Source: Nitrospina sp052156635 (GTDB lineage Bacteria > Nitrospinota > Nitrospinia > Nitrospinales > Nitrospinaceae). From it: a stretch of DNA of 64,000 bases. How positions within the stretch are numbered: position 1 is the first letter of the stretch; each line of letters opens with the position of its first letter. A program made the position numbers and the translations under genes. Positions 16,120-25,785 of the stretch are shown here, in pieces. The stretch lies in contig NZ_JBQKUO010000003.1 of assembly GCF_052156635.1 (NCBI RefSeq), positions 603,084-667,083 of the forward strand. Direction: 5' to 3'. The notes beneath the pieces were generated by a model that was given only the letters and a program-made list of their open reading frames with translations, ran no database searches and was not told the origin of the DNA.

Positions 16120-17927
16120 AGCGCAAACAATTCTTAACGGTGGTCACCATACTTTGTGTCGGCGCTCTTCTGGCATGGGCCATTATGAAACCGGGATCGA
16201 TACCGTTCCTGCACCTCACGCCGCACGAACACGGCAAAGACACCCACACGCACGACGGCGATGACAGCCATGACGGCGGCAGGCACGACGATCATGGACC
16301 CGAAATGCCGCGCGGCCCGCACAACGGCATGCTGTTCGAGCAGGACGAATTGCAACTGGAAGTGGTGCTGTACGAGAAAGGCGTGCCGCCGGAGTTTCGG
16401 GTTTATCCGATGAAAGCCGACGGCACCCCCATTCCGCTTTCGGACATCACCGTGCAGATCGACCTCGAGCGCATGGAACGCGTGGACCGGGTTCGATTCC
16501 AACCCGCCGGAAATTATCTGCTCGGTGACCGTGAAGTGGTGGAACCGCATTCGTTCGTCATGAACATCCGCGCCGAATGGAAGAAAAACAAATTCCAGTG
16601 GACGCACCAGCAGATCGAGTTCCGCGCCACCATCTCCAAAACGCAGGCGGAAAATGCAGGCATCGAATCGGCCACAGCCGGGCCGCGCGCCATCGGCGAC
16701 GTGGTGACGCTCGACGGAGAAATCGGGCTCGATGAAAAACGCGTGGCCCACATTGTGCCTCGGGTGGAATCGCTGGTGGTCGCCGTGCACAAGGACATGG
16801 GCGACCAGGTGAAAGTGGGCGACCTGCTGGCCGTCCTGCAAAGCCGCGAGCTGGCTGACGCGAAAAACGAATACCTGGCCGCGATCAAACGCGCCGAACC
16901 GGTGCGGCTGGATCACCAGCGACAGAAACAGATTTACGACAACACGCTGGTCATGCTGGACCTGCTCACCCGGGACATCAGCCTGGACGAGCTGTACCGG
17001 AAAATCGACACCCTGTTCCTCGGCAATTCCCGCGCTGAAATCGTACCTGCTTTCGCAAAGGTGGTGCGGACGCAGGCGGTGTACGAACGGGAAAAAACTT
17101 TGTACGAAAAGAAAATTTCCTCACGCGCCGAGTACCTGTTGGCGCTTGAGGAATTCCAGTCGGCCAAGGCCCAGTACGAGGCCTTGCGCGAAAAAGTCCA
17201 TTACCAGGGCAAGCTGTCCCTGCTGGAGAAAAAGCAGGCACTGGAGGTGGCCGAACTCAACATCAAAACCCAGGCGCAGAAACTGAAGACGCTTGGCATG
17301 ACCGACCGGGACATCCGGCAGTTGACGTCGAAGAACCCGCCGCCATTCACGCATTACCAGTTGCGTTCGGAGATCGACGGCCGCGTCATTGAAAAACACA
17401 TCGCCGTCGGGGAGGCCATCAAAAAGGATTTTTCCGTGTTCGTTGTCGCCGACCTTTCCGAGGTCTGGGTCAACATCGCCATCCCTTCGCGCGATATGGA
17501 TCTCGTTGAACTCGGGCAGAACATCCAGGTCCGCGCTGAAAACGCAAATATGAAGGCGATGGGGAAACTTTTTTTCCTTGGTGCGGTACTGGATGAAAAA
17601 ACACGCACGGTGACAGGCCGCATCGTCATCTCAAACAAGAACCTCAAGTGGCGGCCGGGCATGTACGTGAAGGTGGACCTCATCCGCGACACCCAATCCG
17701 TACCGGTTGCAGTGCCGCGCCATGCCGTGCAGACGTTCCGAGACTGGACGGTGGTGTTCATCAAGGTGGGCGACCAGTACGAGCCGCGACCGGTGACGCT
17801 GGGCCACTCCGACGGCACATGGGTGGAGATCGTCGACGGCCTGCGCCCCGGCGACACCTACGTCAGGGAAAACAGTTTCATTATCAAGGCGGAGCTGCAG
17901 AAGTCCGCCGCCACCCATTCGCATTGA
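16116..17927 (+). CDS. RND efflux periplasmic adaptor, CzcB type with His-rich N-terminus
   Basis: This encodes 603 residues, long for a membrane-fusion protein. An N-terminal hydrophobic anchor (about residues 5-22) is followed by a His/Asp-rich segment (about 30-65) that probably binds metal. Next come an extra N-terminal domain of about 130 residues, then the barrel-sandwich (lipoyl-like), alpha-hairpin and beta-barrel parts of HlyD/CzcB adaptors (VVAVHKDMGDQVKVGDLLAVL; RSEIDGRVIEKHIAVGEAI). It links the inner-membrane pump to the outer-membrane channel. It overlaps the upstream channel gene by 4 bases and sits 16 bases before the pump gene. Confidence 0.88.
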   Translation: MKRKQFLTVVTILCVGALLAWAIMKPGSIPFLHLTPHEHGKDTHTHDGDDSHDGGRHDDHGPEMPRGPHNGMLFEQDELQLEVVLYEKGVPPEFRVYPMKADGTPIPLSDITVQIDLERMERVDRVRFQPAGNYLLGDREVVEPHSFVMNIRAEWKKNKFQWTHQQIEFRATISKTQAENAGIESATAGPRAIGDVVTLDGEIGLDEKRVAHIVPRVESLVVAVHKDMGDQVKVGDLLAVLQSRELADAKNEYLAAIKRAEPVRLDHQRQKQIYDNTLVMLDLLTRDISLDELYRKIDTLFLGNSRAEIVPAFAKVVRTQAVYEREKTLYEKKISSRAEYLLALEEFQSAKAQYEALREKVHYQGKLSLLEKKQALEVAELNIKTQAQKLKTLGMTDRDIRQLTSKNPPPFTHYQLRSEIDGRVIEKHIAVGEAIKKDFSVFVVADLSEVWVNIAIPSRDMDLVELGQNIQVRAENANMKAMGKLFFLGAVLDEKTRTVTGRIVISNKNLKWRPGMYVKVDLIRDTQSVPVAVPRHAVQTFRDWTVVFIKVGDQYEPRPVTLGHSDGTWVEIVDGLRPGDTYVRENSFIIKAELQKSAATHSH

Positions 17928-17943
17928 TCGGGAGAGACCTGTC

Positions 17944-20900
17944 GTGCTGAAACGGTTCATCGATTTCGCCATCCGCCAGAGGGTGTTCGTCATACTGGCT
18001 ACGTTCTTCCTCGCGGTGCTGGGTGTGTACAACTTCCAGAAACTGCCCATCGACGCGATGCCCGACATCACCAACATCCAGGTGCAGATCAACACCGAAG
18101 CCCCCGGCTACTCCCCCATCGAAGTTGAACAGCGCGTCACGTATTACGTCGAAACCGCCATGTTCGGCCTGCCGCAATTGAAGGAGACGTGGTCCATCTC
18201 GCGCTACGGGCTGTCGCAGGTGACGGTCATTTTCGAAGACGGCACGGACATCTATTTCGCGCGCCAGCTGGTGAACGCACGCCTGCGCGAACTGGGCACC
18301 ACCCTGCCCGACGGGCTGGAGCCGATCATGGGCCCCATCGCCACGGGCCTGGGCGAAATCTACATGTGGGCGCTCAGCTGGAAGGAGGGTCACGACCACG
18401 GCAAAACCAAAAGCAGCGTCGAGCAGATGGCCGAACTGCGCACGGTCCAGGAGTGGACGATCCGGCCGCAGTTGATGACCATTCCCGGTGTGGTGGAAGT
18501 GAACAGCATCGGCGGCTACAAAAAGCAGTACCACGTGACACCCGACCCGAAACGACTCACTGCCTACAACCTGACCTTCAATGACATCGTTGACGCCCTG
18601 CGCCGGAATAACGACAACGTCGGCGCAGGGTACATTGAACAAAGCGGCGAGCAGTATTTGGTGCGTACGCCCGGACAGGTGAAAAACATCAAGGACATTG
18701 GAAACATCGTGGTCGGTGCGCACCGCGGGGTGCCCATTTACATCAGGGACGTGGCGGACGTGTTGATCGGCAAGGAGCTGCGCACCGGCGCCGCCACGCG
18801 CAACGGCAAGGAGGTGGTGCTGGGCACCGTGTTCATGCTGAAAGGCGACAACAGCCGCCGCGTCTCCCGCGCCGTCGATGACAAGATGCAGGAAATCGCC
18901 CGCACGCTTCCCGAAGGGGTGCAGGTGACCACCACCTACGACCGCACCAAGCTGGTCAACAAAACGCTGACCACCGTGCGCAACAACCTAACCGAAGGCG
19001 CCCTGCTGGTGGTCGTGGTCCTGTTTTTACTGCTTGGCAATTTCCGCGCCGCGTTCATCACCGCCCTGGTCATTCCCCTGTCCATGCTCTTTGCGGTGAC
19101 CGGCATGGTGACGCATGGCGTGAGCGGCAACCTGCTCAGCCTGGGAGCGCTCGATTTCGGCATCATCGTCGACGGCACCGTCATCATCATGGAAAACTGT
19201 ATTCGCCGCCTGGCGGAGCGGCAAAAGGAAGCCGGACGCCAATTGTCTGAAACCGAACGGCTCGATGTGGCCAGCACCGCGGCGGCGGAGGTGTCGCGTC
19301 CCAGCATCTTCGGCGTCATCATCATCATGATCGTTTACATTCCGATCCTCACGCTCACCGGCGTCGAAGGCAAGATGTTCATTCCCATGGCGTTCACCGT
19401 GCTGGCGGCATTGACCGGCGCGCTGATCCTGTCGCTCACCTTCATCCCGGCAATGGTGGCGCAGTTCATCAGCGGTCGCGTGCCCGAAAAGAAAACGCGG
19501 TTCTTCCAGTGGGCGCAACGGATGTACCGCCCCGTGCTCACTGCGTCGTTGAAGGCACCGGTCGCGGTGCTGACGCTGGCGGGAGTCCTCTTCGTGCTGA
19601 CCATCATGCTGGCCACGCAACTGGGACGCGAATTCGTGCCGACGCTGAACGAGGAAGACCACGCCATCCATGCCCTGCGCATTCCCGGAACCAGCCTGTC
19701 GCAGGCGGTCAGCATGCAGCACAACCTGGAAAAGAAACTCCACCAGTTCCCGGAAGTGGATTACGTGTTTTCCAAAATCGGAACCCCCGACATCGCCACC
19801 GATCCCATGCCCCCCAGCGTCGCCGACGTGTTTGTCATCATGAAACCGCGACGCGAGTGGCCGGACCCGAAGCTCACCCGCCCCGGCATCATCAAAAAAT
19901 TCGAGTCGGTTCTCAACCCGCTTCCCGGAAACAAGTACGAGTTCACGCAACCCATCCAGATGCGGTTCAACGAACTGATTTCCGGCGTGCGCAGCGATGT
20001 GGCGGTGAAGGTACATGGTGACGACCTGGAAGTCCTGCTGGCCAAAGCCGAAGAGATCGCCCACGCACTGGAAACCATTCCCGGCGCCGCGGACGTGCGC
20101 GTCGAACAGGTGACGGGCCTGCCCATTCTCACCGTGAAGCTGAAACGCGACGAGATGGCACGGCTGGGGTTCAACGTATCGGAAATCCAGTCCATCGTAC
20201 AAACGGCGGTCGGGGGCAGGAAGGCAGGCGTGGTGTATGAAGGCGACAACCGGTACGACCTCGTCGTGCGCCTGCCGGAAGACATCCGCGAAAAAATCCC
20301 GCACCTGCGCCGCATTCCCCTTCCGTTTCCGAAACAACTGGACGACAGGCACGCCCACGCGGTTGGCACCCAGCGCCCGCAGGTGAAATCCCTGCCCACC
20401 TTCATTCCACTGGAAGCGGTGGCGGACCTGGAAGTGGTACAGGGTCCCAACCAGATCAGTCGCGAGAACGGCAAGCGCCGCGTGTTTGTGAGCGCCAATG
20501 TGCGCGGACGCGACCTGGGAACCTTTGTGGAGGAAGCGCAGTCGTTGATCCGTGAACGCGTGACCGTTCCCTCCGGTTACTGGCTGACGTGGGGCGGGCA
20601 GTTCGAGCACCTGATTTCCGCAACGCAACGGTTGTACCTGGTGGTGCCGGTTGCGCTCCTGCTGATTTTCCTGCTTTTGATGGCGGCGTTCGGTTCGTCC
20701 AGACAGGCGCTGCTGGTGTTTTCCGGGGTGCCCCTGGCGTTGACGGGCGGTGTGTTCGCCATCTGGGCGCGCGGAATACCGCTTTCCATCTCCGCTGCCG
20801 TCGGATTCATCGCGCTCTCCGGGGTGGCGGTGTTGAACGGCGTGGTGCTGGTTTCCTATATCAATTCACTGCGCCAGGACGGAATGCCCCTGGACCGTGC

Positions 20901-21159
20901 TGTGTATGAAGGATGCCTGACGCGCCTGCGTCCGGTACTGATGACGGCGCTGGTGGCGTCCCTGGGATTCGTGCCGATGGCGACCGCCACCGGCACCGGC
21001 GCGGAAGTGCAGCAGCCATTGGCGACGGTGGTCATCGGCGGCATCGTCTCCTCCACCCTGCTCACGCTGGTGGTTTTGCCCGTGCTCTACCGGATGTTCA
21101 TGAAGGAACCCCTGCCCGCCGCAGAACGCAAGCAACCCGCTTCCACACCAGCCGAGTAA
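17944..21159 (+). CDS. czcA: Heavy-metal RND efflux pump, CzcA family
   Basis: This encodes a 1071-residue inner-membrane proton-driven pump with 12 transmembrane helices and two large periplasmic loops. It uses a GTG start at 17944 with GGGAGAG upstream. The fourth helix carries DFGIIVDGTVIIMEN (about residues 402-416). This matches the Zn/Co/Cd (CzcA) or Ni class rather than the Cu/Ag (CusA) class of heavy-metal pumps. Together with the channel, adaptor and His-rich protein it forms a complete tripartite efflux system. The exact metal is inferred only from this motif. The symbol denotes the family. Confidence 0.9.
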   Translation: MLKRFIDFAIRQRVFVILATFFLAVLGVYNFQKLPIDAMPDITNIQVQINTEAPGYSPIEVEQRVTYYVETAMFGLPQLKETWSISRYGLSQVTVIFEDGTDIYFARQLVNARLRELGTTLPDGLEPIMGPIATGLGEIYMWALSWKEGHDHGKTKSSVEQMAELRTVQEWTIRPQLMTIPGVVEVNSIGGYKKQYHVTPDPKRLTAYNLTFNDIVDALRRNNDNVGAGYIEQSGEQYLVRTPGQVKNIKDIGNIVVGAHRGVPIYIRDVADVLIGKELRTGAATRNGKEVVLGTVFMLKGDNSRRVSRAVDDKMQEIARTLPEGVQVTTTYDRTKLVNKTLTTVRNNLTEGALLVVVVLFLLLGNFRAAFITALVIPLSMLFAVTGMVTHGVSGNLLSLGALDFGIIVDGTVIIMENCIRRLAERQKEAGRQLSETERLDVASTAAAEVSRPSIFGVIIIMIVYIPILTLTGVEGKMFIPMAFTVLAALTGALILSLTFIPAMVAQFISGRVPEKKTRFFQWAQRMYRPVLTASLKAPVAVLTLAGVLFVLTIMLATQLGREFVPTLNEEDHAIHALRIPGTSLSQAVSMQHNLEKKLHQFPEVDYVFSKIGTPDIATDPMPPSVADVFVIMKPRREWPDPKLTRPGIIKKFESVLNPLPGNKYEFTQPIQMRFNELISGVRSDVAVKVHGDDLEVLLAKAEEIAHALETIPGAADVRVEQVTGLPILTVKLKRDEMARLGFNVSEIQSIVQTAVGGRKAGVVYEGDNRYDLVVRLPEDIREKIPHLRRIPLPFPKQLDDRHAHAVGTQRPQVKSLPTFIPLEAVADLEVVQGPNQISRENGKRRVFVSANVRGRDLGTFVEEAQSLIRERVTVPSGYWLTWGGQFEHLISATQRLYLVVPVALLLIFLLLMAAFGSSRQALLVFSGVPLALTGGVFAIWARGIPLSISAAVGFIALSGVAVLNGVVLVSYINSLRQDGMPLDRAVYEGCLTRLRPVLMTALVASLGFVPMATATGTGAEVQQPLATVVIGGIVSSTLLTLVVLPVLYRMFMKEPLPAAERKQPASTPAE

Positions 21160-21204
21160 CGCGCGTGGTTCGTGGCTAGGCGTCTAACGGTGAAGTGGCC
21201 GATT

Positions 21205-21245
21205 CATGAAGTCATGGGTTCTTCGCAAACGCTCAGAATGACAAA
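21205..21245. repeat. Dispersed intergenic repeat, copy 1 (CATTCTGAGCG type)
   Basis: On the minus strand this segment reads TCATTCTGAGCG followed by a variant of the CGAAGAA motif. A related piece lies at 52659-52682 on the plus strand. Both are in gaps between genes. The remainder of 21160-21256 shows nothing else. Confidence 0.4.
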
Positions 21246-21256
21246 AGAGATAATGA

Positions 21257-22285
21257 TTATTTGGAGGTGGGTTGTTCGGCGTATTCGAACATGGCCTCGA
21301 CGCAACGCAGTGCGCCCTGCCGGACTTCCGGGGTGAGGGTGATGATCTGGTGCGGTTGGGGATCCTCCAGCACACCCAGCACGTCGCTGAGCGAGTTGGC
21401 TTTCATGTAGCGGCACATGGTGCAGGAGCCGACGAATTTTTTCTGCGGGAACTCGGACTGCAGAACGCCCGTCAGGCCGCACTCGGTGAGCAGGAAAAAC
21501 GTATCCGCGTCCGAGCCGCGCACGTGGTCGAGCATGTTGGTGGTGCTGCCGACGAAGTCCGCCTTTTGCACCACTTCCGGCGCGCATTCCGGATGCACCA
21601 GCACATCGACGCCGGGGTTGGCCTTGCGGACGAAGTCCACCGCCTCCGGCTGGTACTCCTCGTGCACGTAGCAGGTGCCGTCCCAGTAGTCGATGGTCTT
21701 GTCGATGCCGTTTCGGCGGCAGTGCTCGATGACGTTCTGCGCCATCAGCTTGTCCGGCAGGAAATAAATGCGGTCGTTGTCGATGGCTTCCACAATGCGG
21801 TACACGTTCGACGAAGTCACGCACACATCGCACAGCGCCTTCACCTCCGCGGTGGTGTTGATGTAGCAGACGAAGGTGTGATCCGGATACTGCTTGCGCA
21901 GTTTACGCACGTCCGCGGGCATGATGCCGTCGGCCAGCGAACAGCCGCCGTTGGGGTTGGGGTCGAGCACCGTTTTTTCCGGATTCAGGATCTTCGCCGT
22001 CTCCACCATGAAGCGCACCGCGGCGAACACGATGACATCCGCATCCGACGCTTTGGCTTTCTTGGACAGGCCGTAAGAGTCGCCCGAATAATCCGCCACG
22101 CCGTAAAGCACTTCCGGCTCCACGTAGTTGTGGGCGAGGATGATGGCGTTCTTCTCCTTTTTGAGTTCGCGGATGCGCTCGATGGTGGGCCAGATGCGCT
22201 CGCAGTGTTCGCGCGTGAACTCGCAGATCGGGTTGCCGACGCGGATGGGTTTCAGTTTTTCGTAAAATTCGTCGAGGGTGATCAT
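21257..22285 (-). CDS. nadA: Quinolinate synthase A
   Basis: This encodes about 342 residues from ATG 22285 (MITLDEFYEKL). It is a [4Fe-4S] enzyme that condenses iminoaspartate with dihydroxyacetone phosphate to quinolinate in de novo NAD synthesis. Family motifs include ILAHNYVEPEV (about residues 46-56), GDSYGLSKKA, VFAAVRFMVETAKIL, HPEC and the C-terminal GSCTMCRYMK. The three cluster-ligand cysteines can be picked out (near VCVTSSN, HPEC and CTMC), though extra cysteines make exact assignment uncertain. No nadB or nadC is in the window. It lies 4 bases after the HIT gene. Confidence 0.94.
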   Translation of the reverse strand: MITLDEFYEKLKPIRVGNPICEFTREHCERIWPTIERIRELKKEKNAIILAHNYVEPEVLYGVADYSGDSYGLSKKAKASDADVIVFAAVRFMVETAKILNPEKTVLDPNPNGGCSLADGIMPADVRKLRKQYPDHTFVCYINTTAEVKALCDVCVTSSNVYRIVEAIDNDRIYFLPDKLMAQNVIEHCRRNGIDKTIDYWDGTCYVHEEYQPEAVDFVRKANPGVDVLVHPECAPEVVQKADFVGSTTNMLDHVRGSDADTFFLLTECGLTGVLQSEFPQKKFVGSCTMCRYMKANSLSDVLGVLEDPQPHQIITLTPEVRQGALRCVEAMFEYAEQPTSK

Positions 22286-22289
22286 GATC

Positions 22290-22634
22290 TCAACCCGGAG
22301 GCCATTGCATGGGCCGTCCGGCCAGTAGATGAAAATGGACGTGGAAGACCGATTGCCCGGCGCCGGAACCACAGTTGAGCACCAGCCGGAAACCGCCTTT
22401 CTCCAGGCTCATCTCGGTTGCGATGGAATTGGCAACGGAGAAGATGGAACCGATCATCGGTTCGTCCTCGGAATCCATGTCCATGATGGTACTCATGTGT
22501 TTTTTGGGGCAGATGAGGATGTGCGTCGGCGCCTGCGGATTGATGTCCCTGAACGCGAATACGTTGTCGTCCTCATAAACCTTGTCACCGGGGATATCCC
22601 CTTTCAAAACCTTACAGAACAGGCAATCGTTCAC
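22290..22634 (-). CDS. HIT-family protein, HinT-like
   Basis: This encodes 114 residues from a GTG start at 22634 (GGAG five bases upstream); this gives the normal HinT length. Nucleotide-binding fold with the histidine-triad motif HVHFHLLAG (about residues 98-106). An N-terminal CLFCK (residues 4-8) resembles the Zn-binding Cys pair of many HinT proteins. These enzymes hydrolyse purine nucleoside phosphoramidates such as acyl-AMP adducts. It is probably cotranscribed with nadA and follows pafA by about 140 bases in the same direction. Confidence 0.9.
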   Translation of the reverse strand: MNDCLFCKVLKGDIPGDKVYEDDNVFAFRDINPQAPTHILICPKKHMSTIMDMDSEDEPMIGSIFSVANSIATEMSLEKGGFRLVLNCGSGAGQSVFHVHFHLLAGRPMQWPPG

Positions 22635-22773
22635 ACCATCTCCATAAAAGAAATGTTGGCTATAAACCCATCTTATAACGTGGGACGAGACAAAGCAACC
22701 GCCTCCCGGAAGGGAGACGGCCGTCAAAATGGCAGTGAATAGGAGAAGGCCGCCGAGCCGGCGGCGACGAGGA

Positions 22774-24231
22774 TCAACGGAAAAAGCTGTCGCGGTCGAA
22801 TGGCTGTTGCAGGTCCATGCGTTCCAGGTAAGCTTTGATGTCTTTTTTGTAGGACACGAACGGGTCCAGCATCAGAAACGGTTCTTCCTTGTTGAGGCGG
22901 AAGCCGATCCAGTCGATGAGGTAGCCGGTCTGGCTTTCCACCAGGCGCTTGACCAGCTCGCCGCGTCCGTCCGCCCGCGTGCCGCGCGGCGGATTGTGCT
23001 TGGCGTGCTCGACGGCGGCGTCGGTGGTTTTGCGGTTGGCGTCGCCGGTTTCCTCCAGTCCCCAGTACAGCCCGACGTTGCGGTTGAGGTTGTGGTATTC
23101 GAGGTCGAGGCTCTTCACCCAGGGGTCTTTCCAGCCCACGTTTTCCGCTTCCATGAACTCGTTGAGGAGCCAGTACTTGGCTGCCCAGTCCACGCGCCCG
23201 ATCAAATGCTCCGGCCCTTTCGGCAGGTCGGTGAGCACGGACTCCCACGCCTCGATCACCCAGTCGGCGTCGGCGTTGGCCCCGGCGAGGTATTCCTTCG
23301 CCGTCTTCAACATTTCCCACTGCAACTCGAGCGCGGTGCTCTGGTTGCCGTCGCGCATTTGAATGCTCCACTTGAAATCCTGGTCGCGCGAGATCGACCG
23401 CATGGCGGCGACGGAATCCGCGAGGATCCAGTCCGGGTTGGCGACGCCCAGCTCGATCAATTCCATCATGAGCGACGTCGTGCCCATCTTGAGCGCGGTG
23501 GCGAACTCGCTCATGTTCGAATCGCCGACCAGCAGGTGAATGCGGCGGTACTTGCTGGGATCGGACAGCGGTTCGTCGCGCGTGTTGACGATGGCGCGGT
23601 TGTACTGCACCCAGCGGTAGAATTCGTTGGGAATGTGGTCGGCGCGTTGCGACAGCTGGAAATTGACTTCCTCCGTATCCTTTTTTGCCTGGTGGATGTC
23701 GTCCCAGTCGCGGAACGGTTGCGGATTGCAGGCTCCGGTGCGCCCGGCCCCGGCGTAGATCTGGCGCGTCACCAGGAACGACGCGAGCAGGCGCAGGTTT
23801 TCGCGGTTGTCGAACTGGAACGCGCGGCTGACCAGGTAGTTCTCGTGACAGCCGAAGGTGGCGTTGGTTTCCAGATCGACGTTGTTCTTGATGAACGCCA
23901 CCTGGTCGCCCCAGCCCAGGTCTTCCAGCGCCTCCTGCACCACCATGTCGCCGGCGCGGTCGAAGGTGACGAGGTCGGTGAGGTTGGAACACTCCGGCGA
24001 AGCGTATTCGAGGTGACCCATGTCGAGGTACACACGGCCGCCATTAACAAGAAAGCCGCCGTTGCCCGGCGGCTCGTCGTTGGCGCGGTAGTGAAGGTCC
24101 AGAACGCCCTGCTTTTTATCGAAGATGTGGTTCTTGACCCGGACCGCCACATCAATCGGGCCGTACTTGAAGTCCTCCTCTTTGATGAGGAGGCCGTATT
24201 CCGTTTCAATGCCGTAGATTCGCCGTTTCAT
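22774..24231 (-). CDS. pafA: Pup/UBact--protein ligase
   Basis: This encodes a 485-residue member of the Pup-ligase/deamidase superfamily (carboxylate-amine ligase fold related to glutamine synthetase). It uses ATP to join the C-terminal Glu of the modifier to a substrate lysine. The start GIETEYGLL (about residues 7-15), YLDMGHLEYASPEC with the catalytic Asp at D70, KNNVD, GCHENYLV, INTRDEP-type NTRDEP and GDSNMSE match actinobacterial PafA. The PafA rather than Dop identity is supported by RGELVKRL followed by a DWI-F-LNKEEPFLMLDPF C-terminus and by last place in the operon. It starts 3 bases after prcA. Confidence 0.88.
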   Translation of the reverse strand: MKRRIYGIETEYGLLIKEEDFKYGPIDVAVRVKNHIFDKKQGVLDLHYRANDEPPGNGGFLVNGGRVYLDMGHLEYASPECSNLTDLVTFDRAGDMVVQEALEDLGWGDQVAFIKNNVDLETNATFGCHENYLVSRAFQFDNRENLRLLASFLVTRQIYAGAGRTGACNPQPFRDWDDIHQAKKDTEEVNFQLSQRADHIPNEFYRWVQYNRAIVNTRDEPLSDPSKYRRIHLLVGDSNMSEFATALKMGTTSLMMELIELGVANPDWILADSVAAMRSISRDQDFKWSIQMRDGNQSTALELQWEMLKTAKEYLAGANADADWVIEAWESVLTDLPKGPEHLIGRVDWAAKYWLLNEFMEAENVGWKDPWVKSLDLEYHNLNRNVGLYWGLEETGDANRKTTDAAVEHAKHNPPRGTRADGRGELVKRLVESQTGYLIDWIGFRLNKEEPFLMLDPFVSYKKDIKAYLERMDLQQPFDRDSFFR

Positions 24232-24234
24232 AAG

Positions 24235-24981
24235 TCACACGCAGGTTTTTTTGAGCGTTTCCAATTCACCGGAAGTGACCCACCGGAACAAGGACTTCTT
24301 CCGGGTTGTGGTCAACACCGCCGCTTCCAATGTCCAATTCTCGAAGACCTCGGCCAGCGTCAAGGTCGAACCCTTTTCCGCGCCGGATTCTTCGTCGGTC
24401 CCCTGCTTTTTGCTCTCCTCCCAAAGACGGCTGACTTCCACCAGTGCCTGTTCCAAGGGTAGCGAAGCGAAATCACGTTTTCCAATTTCTTTTTCGATGA
24501 ACTCCGATTCCTTGTCGTCGCCCGCGATCACCGTGCCCTTTTTGAACATCTCCCAGTGCCCGTCGTAATTGAGGCGGAAGAACAGGGGCTTGTCCTCGAA
24601 GTTCATCTCCATCAACAACAGTTTCACCAGGTAAGGCGCCCGCATGACTTCTTCAAAGTTCTGCTTGAGCGACGGAGCCACGCCGAACTGCAGCAGGCGG
24701 GCGATGGTGACGTCTTTCTCCGAACGGTTGAAGCCCTCCAGGTGCGCCATGTCGAGCAGCGTCATGCGCAGGCGTTCCACATCCGCCGGGTGCCCCAGGC
24801 TGCCCAGCGCGATGCGATCGTACACTTCAAATATTTTTCCGGGCTGCGGGGTGAACCCCATCATCAATGCGCCTTCCTGAAACGGAACCGCGATGACCGG
24901 CTGCCCCTTGCGCAGTTTTTCCTGGACGTAGCTGTGCCGGGTGGAGATCGCCTCCATCCAGCGAAACGGTTCTTCGAACAT
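24235..24981 (-). CDS. prcA: 20S proteasome alpha subunit
   Basis: This encodes 248 residues of the Ntn-hydrolase proteasome alpha type, which forms the outer heptameric rings and gate of the 20S core and lacks catalytic Thr. The N-terminus MFEEPFRWMEAISTRHSYV replaces the usual YDRA-S-FSPDGRL helix of archaeal/eukaryotic alphas, as in bacterial PrcA. VIAVPFQEGALMMGF and FEVYDRIALGSLGHPADVERL (about residues 51-71) match PrcA. The C-terminal tail is Glu-rich then TTTRKKSLFRWVTSGE. The ATG abuts the prcB stop codon exactly, implying coupled translation and balanced stoichiometry. Confidence 0.85.
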   Translation of the reverse strand: MFEEPFRWMEAISTRHSYVQEKLRKGQPVIAVPFQEGALMMGFTPQPGKIFEVYDRIALGSLGHPADVERLRMTLLDMAHLEGFNRSEKDVTIARLLQFGVAPSLKQNFEEVMRAPYLVKLLLMEMNFEDKPLFFRLNYDGHWEMFKKGTVIAGDDKESEFIEKEIGKRDFASLPLEQALVEVSRLWEESKKQGTDEESGAEKGSTLTLAEVFENWTLEAAVLTTTRKKSLFRWVTSGELETLKKTCV

Positions 24982-25785
24982 TCAGGCGTTCCTCTTCATC
25001 GATTCCTGGAACAGGATTTCCATTTCGTTGTCTTCGAGGAAGTGGTAACCCTCCCCGGTGATGCTGGCCACAACCGGATAGATCTTGTCGTCGGGCCGGC
25101 CCTGCCCTGTGGCGGAATCGAACTGGCCCGCGGTCTGCAACAGGCGTACGGCGAGCATCGATGCTTCCTTGAAGTCGCGCTCGGCGAGCGGACGCGCGCC
25201 CCACAGGTCTTCGTGTTCCAGGACGCCGCGGATGACCGGCGAGCCGGAACCCGTGGCGGTGTGCGTGCGGATCTCGAAGTTCGCGCCCAGGAGATCGTAA
25301 AAATAAATGTAGGGTTTCTTTTCCTTGAGGTCGTAGGAGGCGAAGATCGGACTCACCGCGCCCACACCCTGGATGGCCATGCCCATGTTGTCCTTGAGCA
25401 GTTTGGACAAGGCGCGGATTTTGCCTTCGGTGCTGAGCGACTGCAGCTGCGAACGGCGGTAGTACTCGAAGTTGTGGGAAAGGATGCGGGCCATCTCGAA
25501 AGCCGTGGCGGGAACGCCCGCGATGGCCATCAGGGAATAGTCGTCGATGGGGATGACCTTGTCGCAACGGTCGTACATGATGGCGTTGCCGGCGGTGGCG
25601 CGCCGGTCTCCCGCGACCACCACCCCGTCTCTGTAATGAAACGCCAGCACCGTGGTGCCGTGCACCAACTGCGACGCGTCCACCGGGTTTCCCTTCTCCG
25701 GTGCGGAGGCCCACTGGTACCCCGACCGTTTGAGAAGTTCGTAGAAATCCCCCGGCCCCTGGGAATGAAGAATAGAATCGCTCAT
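24982..25785 (-). CDS. prcB: 20S proteasome beta subunit, with propeptide
   Basis: This encodes 267 residues. The mature enzyme would begin at T44 after cleavage of HG|TTVLAF, exposing the catalytic N-terminal threonine. The 43-residue propeptide is comparable to that of Mycobacterium. The catalytic lysine region is VVVAGDRRATAGNAIM (about residues 56-71). Conserved later parts include MAIAGVPATAFEMARILSHNFEYY and the ATGSGSPVIRGVLEH segment. The start codon overlaps the UBact stop (ATGA). It supplies the proteolytic inner rings of the core. Confidence 0.92.
   Translation of the reverse strand: MSDSILHSQGPGDFYELLKRSGYQWASAPEKGNPVDASQLVHGTTVLAFHYRDGVVVAGDRRATAGNAIMYDRCDKVIPIDDYSLMAIAGVPATAFEMARILSHNFEYYRRSQLQSLSTEGKIRALSKLLKDNMGMAIQGVGAVSPIFASYDLKEKKPYIYFYDLLGANFEIRTHTATGSGSPVIRGVLEHEDLWGARPLAERDFKEASMLAVRLLQTAGQFDSATGQGRPDDKIYPVVASITGEGYHFLEDNEMEILFQESMKRNA

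Noticed and set aside
19027..20628. A 533-codon minus-strand open frame
   Set aside because: It is antisense to the CzcA-type pump gene and has no recognisable domain.
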